The position numbers and the translations under genes were made by a program. A stretch of 64,000 bases of DNA from positions 22,852,529 through 22,916,528 of the forward strand of contig JBBMOA010000010.1 of assembly GCA_037954235.1 (NCBI GenBank). Reading direction: 5' to 3'. The notes below the pieces were generated by a model, which saw only the letters and a list, made by a program, of their open reading frames with translations, did not search any database and had not been told where the DNA came from. This DNA is from Aulostomus chinensis. Lineage: Eukaryota > Chordata > Actinopteri > Syngnathiformes > Aulostomidae. This document shows positions 1-12,021 of this stretch, piece after piece (the first letter of the stretch is position 1; the number at the start of each line of letters is the position of its first letter).

Positions 1-1748
1 TAGCTGAACAATGACACCACAGATGGTTTTTCTAAGGACAGAACTGGAAAAGGAGAACCGCTTTGCACACACAGCATCATTAGTGGCTTCTCTAATCTGA
101 CAATGTGACAGTTTGAAAGTAATGTGGACCAAATGCAAAATCCCTGTTTGTTGCAAACTTAAACTGCACTGAGTCCAGCGGACTAAAAGTCCCAGATCCA
201 GGATGCCCCAAATCAGCTCTTGTATTATTATTATAACAGCACCACTTAATAAAATGGGCCCCGAATAGTGATTGAAATTGGCCCAGACATCTATTCACGG
301 TAACAAGGGACTTTTCAGAGGAAGCTTGGGAAACATAAAGGCTGGAAACATTTTTTTTTTCCCAATTATCACATTCATTCGCACAACAAAACCTCAAAAG
401 ATGAAACCTTTCATATAAAAAGACCATTTCTGCACATTTCGCCTGAATGACTGAGTTCAGCAGTCACAAAAACAGTCACCTATAATCAGCGATGTTCCGC
501 GGTTTGTCCGCATTTTCGTTTAGGAACGGCGCTTTCACATGAAAAGCCGCAGGAACACAAGCTACGTGTTGCAGCTGCTCTCTGCCATCTTCAGCCATCA
601 AGTATGTGGAGACAAAAGTCAGAAAAGTTGGAAATAATTGGAAGAGGCACGTATTTTTCTCTGTGTGAATTTAGGCTGTTTCTGTGTTTTTCAGGATTCT
701 GAGTTCCCCGGGGAACGCTACAGTACCTTGTGAACATGGTGCACATAAATCATAGTATCTTAAAGAAGTCAGCTCTGTGAGTCATCCCCATAAAACTGCC
801 TTCGCCCACAGTAATGATGTGTCGATCATCAGTATCAACCACACAGGAGAAGTCGAAATTCTTAGTACAGAGAGTGGAATTCATGACACAAATTATGTTC
901 ATGATCCGCTGTGGAACAAAATATGCTACGGTGAGAAAAAAAAAAGTATTTCAGGTAAATAGATTATTGCTCATTATGTAAAACACTGTGAAAAATCCAA
1001 ATAAAGTGATTATATCACTCAGCTTTAGCTGAAAATTAAGTCTTGATAACTACAGCCATAAATAACCACAGAAATACTCCCAATAGCTACATTAATTTAA
1101 ACAATACGACAAAAAGATACCCGTGAAACTATCATAATTCAAAATTGCTCATTATTTTGTGCAAATTATTATATCTTTATAATTACAATGTCCCCAAATG
1201 CAAATTACTTAAAGACGGATAAGCATCTGGACATTTATATTTTTAAGAGCTTGTGATTCTGTGAATCTCTCCGTCTTTGACAGTATTAAACATAAACATT
1301 TTTCAAAATTCATAAAATAAAATTGAAAATCACATTTCCTAAGAAGAATAAATGAATGCTTGTGTTGCTTCGTGCCACAGTGGCTGGACGTGTGTTTCAG
1401 ATGACACGCCAAATTCAACAGAGCTTGTAAACGGCGGCTGGCAACTGTCGGATGGACTCGGCAGGGTTTTTAGGTTTTAGCGTCTAGCTGGTTCGTCTGG
1501 ATGCTTCCCAAATGGACTGATCTAAAAGGGGTTACACAGCATCTAAGGGCGCAGACGGTGTTTGAAAGCACAATTGTTCTTTTTTTTCCCCATTTACAAA
1601 AAAAAGAAAAAAAAAAAAGAAGACAAAACACAAAAAGCGGGTTTGGGTGGTGTGCATGGTTGACACTTTAAGATGAAGGTGATTGTTAACACTCAGTTTG
1701 AGGGTGGAATCCATTCTCGATCCTCGTCTCGGTGGAGACAATCATCCT
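1..1748 (-). other. gbe1 3' UTR and/or downstream flank
   Basis: This stretch follows the gbe1 stop codon on the minus strand. No second gene is visible. I found no canonical AATAAA or ATTAAA on the minus strand here, so the 3' end of the transcript is not placed. Minus-strand TATAAA variants near 1233 and 1176 are the only weak candidates. The sequence is AT-rich and unremarkable, apart from an A-rich run near 1600 on the plus strand. The short open frames in it look like chance. Confidence 0.5.
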
Positions 1749-1811
1749 TTAATAACAGTAATCTATCTCCTCGTTGGCCAGGACAATAGCTGTTCTGCAG
1801 GGGATGTATAC
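1749..1811 (-). CDS. gbe1: gbe1 exon 16: C-terminal end of glycogen branching enzyme
   Basis: Reading down the minus strand, the acceptor cag at 1814-1812 is followed by 20 codons, [20 protein letters not shown], and a TAA stop at 1751-1749. This matches the human C-terminus (VYIPSRVALILQNVDLPN) in its first half, the final beta strand of the C-terminal beta domain. The tail then diverges and is two residues longer. The phase (0) agrees with exon 15 ending in a complete Lys codon. The acceptor's pyrimidine tract is the CT microsatellite at 1814-1912. The call depends on position, phase and the YIP-R motif. It is short, but the fit is good. Confidence 0.93.
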   Translation of the reverse strand, partial: VYIPCRTAIVLANEEIDYCY

Positions 1812-1813
<2 letters not shown>

Positions 1814-1897
<84 letters not shown>

Positions 1898-1912
1898 GAG
1901 AGAGAGAGAGAG
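1814..1912. repeat. (GA)n/(GACA)n microsatellite forming the intron 15 pyrimidine tract
   Basis: About 31 GA units are followed by five GACA-type units (about 1876-1896) and a second GA run. On the minus strand, which is the gbe1 transcript, this is an unbroken pyrimidine-rich (CT)n/(CTGT)n tract. It ends directly at the cag acceptor of exon 16. The long open frames read through it on both strands are low-complexity artefacts. Confidence 0.95.
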
Positions 1913-3929
1913 TGGGAGGGAAGAAAATGGGGAGACAAGTGAGATGACAGTTGAGAACCAATGATGATAACGAGATCTCTGATTTCTGAGATTGTTGAAA
2001 CTTCACGTTTATGTTTTCTTAAAGGTGAGACATGGGGGCGCTTGATGATGAGGTTTGATCACAATCAACATGATGGCTAAGCAAAGAGGAGGGAGAAGGG
2101 GAGTAAATGAGCAGGGGGTGAGTGGGTGGGGGGGTTTGCAACTCCCCAGTAGAGACAAACACTGCAGCCTTGATTGTAGAGGACCATCAAGGTTAGAGAG
2201 GTATAATCAGAGTGTGACCTCTAGGGTGCACTAGAGTCAGCAGATCTGCAGGAGGTGTCACAACTGCTAGGAGTGTCTGTGAGTTGGTGCAGCGGCGTTC
2301 ATGTGAAAACGTTGAGTTGCAGGCTGAAGCATAATACATCTCACTGTAGATGAGGCAGCAGAGATTTCATCAGTCCAGGTGACCAGTTTTTACAACGCTC
2401 CTTCACCCAAAACTGTGTGTGCTGCCTCATAAACACTCTCTCACAGAGACATCCAGATAAATCAAATATAAATTTGGGATGCTGTGAAGATGTTAGCATG
2501 CTTAAGCTGAGGTGAAGGAATCCCCAAAGTTTTACTGGACCGGAGCATCGAAAACATATCAGCAAAAAATAACCACACCACAAACCAGGAAGAATGACTG
2601 TGGAAATGTCGGATTCTTAGCGGGGGTGTTGGTTTTGAGCAGTGTAGCTAATAAAGTCTTTGATCAATCCTTTTGATATTCTCAGCACCGTTTGGAGGGA
2701 AGGAACCACCGCGCACTATTAGTCATTTCAGATTTATGCCAACGGAAAAATCAAGCAGACATAAATGATGCTTTATTTCCCAACAGAAAACGGGAAGAGA
2801 GAGCGGAGCAGTAAACAATTCAATCACCCATTGAACTCTTCAAGCCGCCCCTCGGCATCAGTGAATCGGAGCTCGCTGTGGATGTGTTTCTTTGGCAACA
2901 GTTAGTCACAGAGGGAGTCAAGCAGCCCGCCGTCGAAACACTGACACAGACATTGGTGACTAATTAAACAGTCACAGTGGGAGAGTCCCAATGCAGAAGC
3001 ACCACCAAGTGAAAAGGAAAGGCAAAATGAATCATTGCACCTGACAAACGGTACCGGTGTGCTGAAACTGGTATATGTCAACAGCCTCTATTTCCCCAAC
3101 AAGAACAACAACAAAAAAGAAACAGTAACAACTTCCATACTCAGGAGCCGATCGCTCCAGCCACACGGCGATACGTGGGAGTTATTGAACAAGTTCCTCC
3201 TGAGAACCTGTATGTGTTAATATATGCAGCATTTACATCCCTATATACCATTTATTGTACCACATTTCAGAACACAGAATGAGATACAGAGCGACACTGT
3301 TTTACAGAGTAATCTAATTATCAATAAAACCCGGTAGAAGGTTGATAATTACAACAGTCAGACGGAAGTGTTGAGAGGCAACAGTTGCAGGCGTCCTTCA
3401 GTTTCAATCAATTAATTTCCACATAATATTACAATCTATTAAAGCAAATGAGATTTCCCATCACAGTTAACACGTTTTTTTATTGGGTTTTTTTTTGTTT
3501 TTTTGTTGTTGTTTTTTTTTGTCAGTGCCATCTCATCATTATTTTCTGGTAATCAAGCTTAGCAGCAAGGTGACCTCTGCTCAACAGTGTTCAAATGTGT
3601 TACAGTAGCAGGGAGAGAAAAGAGTCACAAAGAGAAAGAATCTATTCCAAAATACCTGAAAACCCTCAAAACTTTTACCGCTCACACCACTGCACACGAG
3701 GGGTTTGTCTGTTTGTTTTTGCACATCACGTCACAAATGCAGTCAACACACCAGAAATAATTTCACAAATATTGTGAAAATAGCACCCGAGCGTTGCATT
3801 GTTGGCTCTTATGCAATCTTTGGTACGTGTAGTCATAAAAAAACAGCATGGCGGACAGTGATGGAGTTTTGGTTTCGGGTTATTTTTTAGCTGCAGTCTG
3901 TTTTTCAAACTCATTGCTGAGTGAATGAC

Positions 3930-4260
3930 GTCAGCGCGTGCACTCAGACGGGTTGAATTTGTGGCCAAAATGACAATAAGTTGAAGAAGTTACAGAAAAC
4001 AGGATTTCTTGTCTGCATGTTTAACGTTGACAGTGGAAGTGCGATCGCTTCCGATCACTTTTCGTATGTGGGTCGGAGATCGGAAGCACCAGAAGCCAAA
4101 TGAAAATGACCATGTTTGTCTGGGTTTTGTGTTCCCATCGACTGCTGACTGGAGCTGGAGCCGACCCGGGACTGAAAGCAGATTAAAGCTGTTCCCATTG
4201 CAGCCAAAAGCCTGATGTTAGTGGGCTGTTCGTCCGGTGGGAAAGAGGCTTAAACTGACA
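3930..4260. repeat. Possible teleost interspersed repeat with a hairpin
   Basis: This block is more GC-rich than its surroundings. It has wording typical of a fish mobile-element end ('tgttagtgggctgttcgtcc', 'gtgggaaagaggctta'). A perfect 10-bp inverted repeat (gcttccgatc at 4047-4056, gatcggaagc at 4078-4087) could form a stem with a 21-nt loop. Family and borders are not determined. Confidence 0.4.
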
Positions 4261-6520
4261 GTCAAACCAGATCAAGTAGGTGGTAACAGCCGATACGCGT
4301 AGGTGTGAGGAGGTGCGTTTTATCCCTCAGCTTCTCCTTTCCTAAATTACAACACGGCATTTATTTTCTAAGACGTCTGATAAGTCTGCACAAGGACCAC
4401 AAAGTCATGAAATAGACGAAGGTAAATGTTGAGAATTAAGGATCAAACTTTCAAAAACTGCCCACAACATGCAAGAACATTTAGCCTCAAACTTAGGCTT
4501 TTTCAGCGGAGCCTCAAAGACATATATATCAGCAGGAAAATGATCATCATGTATAATTCTATATGGTTCAACTTAAACGTCAATTTAACTGTGGTGGCAA
4601 GTGATTTATTTTCACGTTGCTATGGCCACCATCGAGGAATACCAGGTATTCAGATATATGGAGCCGACCATTAAAGCAGACAACACTGTCTGTAGAAAAA
4701 GGTTATTCAGCACTCAGGGAGAGTTATCTTGATTCCCCTGAGATATCTTCTTTTAGGTTCATATTCACAGCCAAGCAAAGCTATGATTCAATTCAGTAAT
4801 GAAATTACACTTCCAATCACCCACTTTAACATTCTCCAAACCGTACTGTCGATGTTTTGTTGAAGGCGATGTACAACAAACATTCCTGGTCCCCCAGCAT
4901 TTGACTGGATTTGTTTGCCCATAAAGCCTCTGCTGTCTGATGAGTCATTTGGAGTAGGTGTTTACCACTTCAGACGTTTCACATCGAAGCAGTTCCTACC
5001 AGCCATCAGATCAAACAGCAGTTACTGTACAAGAGAGCCTTTTGCAAATCTGAACATTTGTTCCAAGTGTTACTATCAGAGCTGCAAAACCAAATGCGCT
5101 GAGGAGGTGAAGGGGAGGAAACCAAATCAGCAACAGTAGAAAGTTAGCCAGTCCTACTCGTCCTTTTTTGACTTCTTTGTCTTACGGATGTTCTTGTATA
5201 TCACATTCACATGGATTTCAACTCAGTTTGAGAGCAGAGCCCAGCCTTCAGGCTAATACTCAATCTGATCAATGTTCAAACATACTGATAAAGGATTCAT
5301 GAGGTGCTTCACAGGGATATATCATCCAGTCAGCTTCTTGTCTCCTGACCCCGGCTGCCGGCAAGAGCATTCCCTCACTACTCCTGCATTTTAACTCTCC
5401 AGACATGTTTCTGTTTGGCTCCATTACTCACTTAACAAAGATCAAGTCCCTGTAAGCACTTTGGTACATGCAGGTTGTACAAAGACCAAGGATCTGACTG
5501 TGTAGAAACATTAATATGACTTGGAGATAACTGAGACTCCACTCGAGCAAAATTCTGCTCCCGATCTGAAAAATACAACTTCTTTTTCCTTCTTCACTCC
5601 GAAACATCGTCAGTGCAGGTCTATGAAAACCACCAATGTTTCTAAAGCAGAATTTTAAATGAATAATAATAATAATAATAAGGAATCCCAATAAATAGGA
5701 TTAATGTAAACTCAACCGTTTTAAAAACTGATCTGTTCCTGCTTCTGCCAAGCTTTTAAAACAGTGCTGCTCGAGGCTGTGCAATAGTTTTCGGCTGTGT
5801 TTTTCCACTGGGATGTTGAATATGTGTTGCAGCTGGTTCTGTACATACGCGGTTTGTTGTTTTAACTGTGGAGTCATTTCTGCGTGACGCATTTGAAAAT
5901 TTCCCTACAGGGACAAGAGAGTGTATGGTATCATATCAGTCATAATTAGAACATAGAGGAGTTCAAAATAACTGAAAATTCCACTTTAGTTCTGATCATC
6001 TCTATCAACACATGCAAAGCTACGCGGAACTGACAATCGAAAAGCGTGTGTTGTTTGTATGTCATGAGATGATACAGTAAACAGCTATGCTAGCAGCTCT
6101 GTTTTCCCTCTTTTCACCATCTTAGTTTATAATTTGCTCATTAGCACCAAAACATGAATATCAATTATAAAACTCCGATGTTTCTCACGTCAATAGGAGT
6201 CTTTTGATTTGATCTTTTGCCACTTAACTTTTCCCACTTCCCTGAATTCCCTTCTCTTCCTTTCTTCAGATTATTATCATCCTTCTGTTTTTTTTTTTTT
6301 AGAAACTGTCAAAGGAGACAACTTATTTATTAAACAAATTTGAAGCTGCTCATTATTCATCAAGGTTTTTTTTTCCCAGCATTTTATTTTGAAATCTGAA
6401 AACTCAAACCGAACTGTCTAGTTGGCAAATAACTTAATCAAATTACATTTTACTAAAACAATAGCCCCTGAACACACAACAACACAACTGGTAACAGTGC
6501 AATTATTTTGCAGTCATTGC

Positions 6521-6537
6521 GTGCGTGTGTGTGTGTG

Positions 6538-6599
<62 letters not shown>

Positions 6600-6600
6600 C
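6521..6600. repeat. (TG)n microsatellite
   Basis: About 80 bp of TG dinucleotides with GTGA and GTGC interruptions at both ends, in intron 15. Confidence 0.97.
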
Positions 6601-6938
6601 AGCATTCCTCTAAACTACATTAGATCTTTCAGTGAAAATATCCTGAGTAAATGATATGCTTGATAAATGATGTTAATAATTTGCTATTTAACGGAATCTT
6701 GAACGGTCACATTTTTAAATTTCAATTTAAATTTAAAAGAAAATGCAACCAATGAGTAAACAAAGAAGCACATTGTCTATAATGTAAAACATGTACATAT
6801 GAATCCATTTCCATTTAAGGGAGAATTAAAAAAAAGAAAAAAAAAAGAACAGCAGCAACACATCTAGTATTGATACTCTCTGCCACGACATTGATCTTTT
6901 TCAAGCATACTGTGCAGGGCTGTGTACCACCAGCATCA

Positions 6939-7206
6939 TCCATCCATCCAGTTTCTATACCGCTTATCCATTAGGGGTTGTCGGGGGTGGGGGGGTGGGG
7001 GGGGGCTGGAGCCTATCCCAGCTGACATTGGGCAAGAGGCGGGGTTCACACTGGACCAGTCGCCAGTCCATCAATGGTCATCAGGAGCAATTAGGGGTTC
7101 AGTATCTTGCTCAAGGACACTTAGACATGGTCACCGGGGGAAGTGAGGATCAAACCAGCGACCCTTCGGTTGCTGGACGGCACTCTTCCTCCGAGCCATG
7201 CCGCCC
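6939..7206 (-). mobile_element. tRNA-headed SINE, family A, minus orientation
   Basis: The sense strand is minus. It starts with a GGCATGGCTCGGAGG head (Pol III A-box-like) and a GGTTTGATCCT B-box-like motif. The body that follows is shared with the copies at 46.1 and 56.3 kb. Its 3' end has a long C run, then GATAAGCGGTATAG and ATGG repeats. On the plus strand the C run appears as a G-rich stretch at about 6983-7007. Flanking imperfect duplications (accaccagcatca at 6926-6938, accataagcatca at 7207-7219; 11 of 13 match) fit a target-site duplication. Open frames here are non-functional. Confidence 0.85.
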
Positions 7207-10160
7207 ACCATAAGCATCACATCAAGTACAATTCTGTTCAAGTTTTTTGTTGTTTCATAGAAATCAGGGCATTTTTCACTTTACTGTTTTCTTTAGGACG
7301 GGCAGAGAGACATGACTAATAGGGCTAAAAATATCACATGAAGACAGTCCACGACTGGTAAACATGCTTGCAGAAGCCTGCCGAACCATCAGATACTCTC
7401 TACTCTGCTGGTGTCGCAGGAATGATGCATTCTTCTAGAATATACAAGTTTATACCCACTCTGCTATGAGAAGGCAGGAGAGCCGACATAAAAAAAAGAA
7501 ACACAGGAGAGAAGTTTGCCAGGACTTTGAAAGCAACCACTGTTAAATAAAACATGGAAGGTGTGGGCACCTTTCGCAGCCCCCACAGAGGCTCTTGTCT
7601 GATTATTCTTGTCATAACAAGGTAGGTGTGAGGAGGAGGAAAAGGAGGAGGAGGAGGAGAAGACGAAGCATCTTTATGCAAAACTACAGCCTCACCGTGC
7701 TACAAGGGAACCTGAAAACCAGATATAATATGTGAAAACAGTCCCCAACCTGCTGCCTCCCTCCTCCCTGTCAGCATTAGTCCGCTCACTTCCTTTTCCC
7801 CGGTAATCCATGATGACGGTAGCATTAGCAGATGACTTTTTAGGTAAACCTCACATTTGGGCTGAGAAGGGCACAGGTGAAGCCGTGCAGATTCAGTTTT
7901 ACCTGATCAAAAATATCCGAGAGATTTCGAGAATATCCTTAAAGTATAATTCGTGCTTTTACACTCGGGCCCTTTTTTTCCTAGTGAGGTCAGTTTTATT
8001 CATGTAGTGCCAAACCATGAGAGTACGACTTGAACCAATGTCCTTACATCTAAATGATTATTAGGGAAGGAGCAGAATAAGTTCAATGAAACAACAATCA
8101 AATGGCTTTAACGTGCGTGTTGCAAAAAAGCACGATTCAGCATTTACTACCAGCTTGAGCTATGCTTTCATGTATACTGATGCCAATAACCTAAGCTCAT
8201 AATATGACCTCACCTCTCCAGGCGGAAGGTCTCTCTCCCTCATTTGTCATCCCCCTAAATAAATTAACGTTAGATTTCCTCAGTAAACATAACTCTTCAC
8301 CACACATACTCAGATATACAAGTATTCGGCAAGCAAATTTCATTCACTTTTCCGAAACTCCCACGATTTATTTATTCTTCCAAAAATTCGCCAAGCCCCC
8401 AAAAAAAGAGGCTATTTTCATATTCCATAACTTTTCCTGGTTTTTCATGACCCTATAAAACTCTGATGAAAGCATTCCAGTTAAGCAGACAATCTTATTG
8501 CCAATATTTGAAAATCCACTTTAATTTACTCTCACCTCATCACAGACGGCCGTCACTAACAGGTACACCTCACCAGCAAATCCCATCCCGTTAGCTCCGT
8601 GTTTAAGACTTGCTGGGCACTTGTCTATCACTGTAGGGGTCCTTCCCAAGTGGTGGCAGACAATTGGAATAATAATCTGAACCCAATAATTGTTGTCCCA
8701 CTTACATAAATCATTTAGACCCCCCCCCCTACCAAAAAAAGGCCCCGTTTTAAAAATATGGAAAATATTCTTTCTTGCTGAAACATCTAAAAGCACTGAG
8801 ACACTGATGAGAACAGAGAATCTTTTTCACCAAGGTCGCCTAAATCTTCGAAAAAAAAATGTTGAATTGATGCTCTTAATAGCACTGTGAACTTTGCCAA
8901 ACACATTTTTGCTGCATTAAAATGGTTCTACTGACTCTTAGAAGAGAGAAATATCCTCTATCCATTAAACACACTAACACTTGCAGTATTGATCTGAAGA
9001 GGTTCAAGTTGAGTTCAGATAAACAAACATCTTATCAGGTGCTACGTCAATGCTGCTTTCCCACAGAAACAGTTTAAGAATACTGGCACCGGAGTGAAAA
9101 ACTATAGAGGGAAGTCATGACTGTGCAGACCGTTTCACTGCCCTCGCACATTAATCGGATTCATCAACGTGTGATCTATGACATGCAATCAGCGGAGTTA
9201 CAAATGGAGTGCTGGAGTATCACTGCTGATCATTCTTAACACATTCCAGACCTCATTCATAAACATCTCATCGCCTCTTCGCATTTTAATCAAGAAAAAA
9301 AAAAATAACAGCAGGAATAAAGGAGGCAAACGGGAGGAAGATCCTTGAGCCGTCTGCTCAGAATGCATATCAGTGTTTCCTTCTACATTTCTATATTTTA
9401 AGGAGTGACCTATTTCATGCTATTAGCCTTAAGCAGTCTCCATGATGGAGGCCCAGTGCTTCATTATCCAAGATATTTTCTCCCCTTCTTGATGCTATGC
9501 TTGCATAAGAGGTGTGCCTATGAAAAGGTAAGTTCTAACACTATGAATAATTCACATTGTTTGCTGGAGAATCTGAAAAACCGGTAAATATTAAATTCAC
9601 AAAATGCTCAATGACTGGAGGGTAACTGCTGGTTGGAGCAGGGTAAAGCACACAGGCTGTGAATATGGTATTAAAAAGGTGTAAGGCTGTAGATAGAACA
9701 CCTAATTAACACATCCAGATGTACAGGAAATTCTGCAATGAAAAGCTACAACAGAAGGAAGAATTGTAAAACATAGAACTGCCCCCAGTGGGGCTCACGG
9801 GCTAAAATTAGCCCACCATAAAGTTTTATTAGGCCTATCAAGTATAGCACAAAAAAAGGAAAAAGAAAAAAAAAAAAGTAATAATAGACCTAATACTTCA
9901 AACTCAAAACTGATTTACAATCATACTGTAATTGACTGTGTATGTCATTAAAAACCCAATTTATTTTTAGTCGCATGGCCAAGAAAACTGTTTCCTATAT
10001 AAAGGAAGTATCTTACGTAAATGTATATTGTGTGTCATGCAGCTACATTGTTATTATTATTTTTTTTTTAAAGCTTAAGTAATATTTCAATAAGAAAACT
10101 TGAGATCTTGGTATCGTTGGCGTTTTAACAATGTGGTCCCTTCACTCTGTAGCCCATCTA

Positions 10161-10212
10161 AAAGTATCAGTTTTGGCACTCCAAGGGCAAATGTCGGGGC
10201 ACCCCTCTGACT
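10161..10212 (-). repeat. Possible hAT-type transposon end, copy 1
   Basis: The motif cagttttggcactccaaggg followed by a CCCCTCTGA terminus resembles the copy at 45.70 kb (cagttttggacctccaaggg, then GAAGCCCTGATTT) in the same orientation. On the minus strand it reads like the CAG-GG-TCCCCAAACTTT ends seen on hAT non-autonomous elements. The other end is not located. Confidence 0.4.
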
Positions 10213-10389
10213 GAGCAGCACGGGAGTGCAACACACTAAAACCACAAAAGATCCCCTCTCTATGAACTCCTTTCTGGACCGTAAAATCAAACATGGAACA
10301 TCAAAAAGACAAAACCTGAATTAACTGACAGATATCTAATCAAGATAACATCAAAAATACTGGTAGAAGTTTTTGTCTACCTGTCTATG

Positions 10390-10810
10390 CTGATGACACT
10401 CAATTCTGGTCAATAGCAGCATCCACATTCCTTAGTGAATGAGGCAGCTCAGGCTCTGGTCCAGGACTACTTGCCTCTGCCATCAGACCTGCACAGTGCA
10501 TCCAGAACTCTGCTGCCTGTCTGGTCTTCAATAAAAAAATTTAAAAAAAAAAGATAAATAAAAATTAAAAAAATAAAAAATCTTGCACATTTCTCCCCTC
10601 ATCTGGTACTGGTCAACAGGGCAGTTTATCAGTCTGCTACTCCCTACCAGCAAACTAATCAGAATCCAAACCTCATCATGTATCTCTGTTCTGCTACCCT
10701 TGCCAGTCGCCATGACCCTAACCTAAAGTTACAGGGTCAAAAGTCACACCAGACAGCAACTTTTCTCAGCTCTTGCACTACAATAGAGGGGTGAGCTCCC
10801 TGCCTACGTC
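10390..10810 (+). mobile_element. Decayed LINE (L2-like) reverse transcriptase C-terminal fragment, plus strand
   Basis: Plus-strand codons read CIQNSAACLVFN, a version of the IQNAAARL motif found near the C-terminus of L2/CR1-type reverse transcriptases. A-rich insertions and stops break the frame near 10530-10580. A possible continuation and an L2-style 3' tail lie at 11461-11660, beyond a second LINE in the opposite orientation. This suggests the fragment was split by that insertion. Confidence 0.55.
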
Positions 10811-10816
10811 AAAGCA

Positions 10817-11450
10817 TTCTACAATTCTACAATTCTACAATTCTACAATTTCATTTAGCAGACGCTTTTGTCCAAACTGACGTACAACACAAGCAAGAAT
10901 TTAGACCTAATTAAGGAAAAGTCCATAGGAAGCGCAAAAGTGCTTCAGTTGTGATTTGGTCACTGGTACTGCCATCTAGTGGCAGAAGAAGTGTTGCCCC
11001 CCCACCTTTTTTTTTTTTTTTAAATTTTTATATAACAGACATACAACATCACATAACACAGTTAGAGCTACATAATCACTAAGTGCTGGGTCTTGGACCC
11101 TCTGACTTATTCTACCCCAAAGAGGAGAAGAGTCAGGTTCAGTGCCTCGGTGCTCTCTGAACAATTGAGTCTTCAATTGTCTCTTAAAAGTAGAGAGGGA
11201 CTCAGCAGAACGCACAGAGTTGGGTAGTTCGTTCCACCATTTGGGAACAACAGAAGAGAAGAGTCTGGCTAGAGATTTGGAGCAGCGCTGGGCTGGAAGC
11301 ACCAGGCGTCTTTCGCATGCAGAGCGTAGTGGGGGAGAAGGAGAGTAGACCTGGATCAGGGATTCCAGGTAGGCTGGAGCCGTTCTTGTGATTGTTTTGT
11401 CATCAGTACCTCTGCTCAGTTTCCAGAAAAAAAAAAAAAAGCTGTTGACT
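10817..11450 (-). mobile_element. 5'-truncated L2-type LINE with short tandem-repeat tail, minus strand
   Basis: Minus-strand codons give the usual C-terminal end of L2-clade ORF2: a TAPAYLESLIQ segment, then YSPSPPLRSA, SLARLFSSVVPKWWNELP, and SLSTFKRQLKTQLF. The 3' end follows at 10850-10890 with the GCGTCTGCTAAATG-type tail. It finishes in about four tandem copies of an 8-bp unit (ttctacaa on the plus strand, 10817-10849). Short tandem tails in place of poly(A) are typical of this clade. The element is severely 5' truncated and has no endonuclease or reverse transcriptase core, so it is inactive. Confidence 0.8.
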
Positions 11451-11460
11451 GCAGCTGGAA

Positions 11461-11660
11461 CCTTCTTCAACTAATTCTCTTCTCACATTTCCTCTACAAC
11501 AGCAACAACAGAAGCCTCCCTCCCTCAACACTGGGACTCGTCATTACATGGTGTCTTTACTGATAAAGAACAAGATGAAAAGCTGGTTCCACTTCCGACA
11601 AAATGCATTTTTGTAAGTCACTTTGGATAAAAGTTTCTGTGAAATGACTTATTAAATCTC
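11461..11660 (+). mobile_element. L2-style LINE 3' tail, plus strand
   Basis: The motif gtaagtcactttggataaaa followed by GTTTCTGTGAAATGACTTATT matches the conserved 3' tail of fish L2 LINEs and the SINEs that use them. It is the inverted counterpart of the tail at 10850-10890. It may be the end of the plus-strand LINE fragment at 10.4-10.8 kb, separated by the nested insertion. Confidence 0.6.
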
Positions 11661-11956
11661 TCTTCAATACACAGAAAAAAAAAATTCATGGAGCTATTAC
11701 GCCGTTTTAACATGGAATTTTATTGTTACTGTTTACCCTTAACGCTGTGAAATGTTGTTGCTGTTGTTGGGAAGATGTGGCTGCTACAGTGAATGTGTAT
11801 TGTCTTGGAGTGTAATTGTATTTTTATACTGTTGTGTGAATTTTCTTGACGGAGACATTATCTCTGTTGCCTGCCCAGGGACTACAGATGTAAATTAGCT
11901 TATACCTCTGCTAGAGCTAAGAAGCTGTCAAATAAATAAGCAATCTTTCAGCACAT

Positions 11957-11958
<2 letters not shown>

Positions 11959-12000
<42 letters not shown>

Positions 12001-12021
12001 ACATACACACACACACACACA
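11959..12021. repeat. (AC)n microsatellite
   Basis: About 63 bp of AC repeats with two ATAC interruptions. Confidence 0.97.

Noticed and set aside
1683..2006. Open frames on both strands across the GA repeat
   Set aside because: Arg-Glu and Ser-Leu dipeptide repeats come from the microsatellite. Only the last 20 codons of one minus frame are real (gbe1 exon 16).
4078..4090. gatcggaag as a sequencing-adapter remnant
   Set aside because: The match to a common adapter breaks after about 10 bases and lies in a natural inverted repeat.
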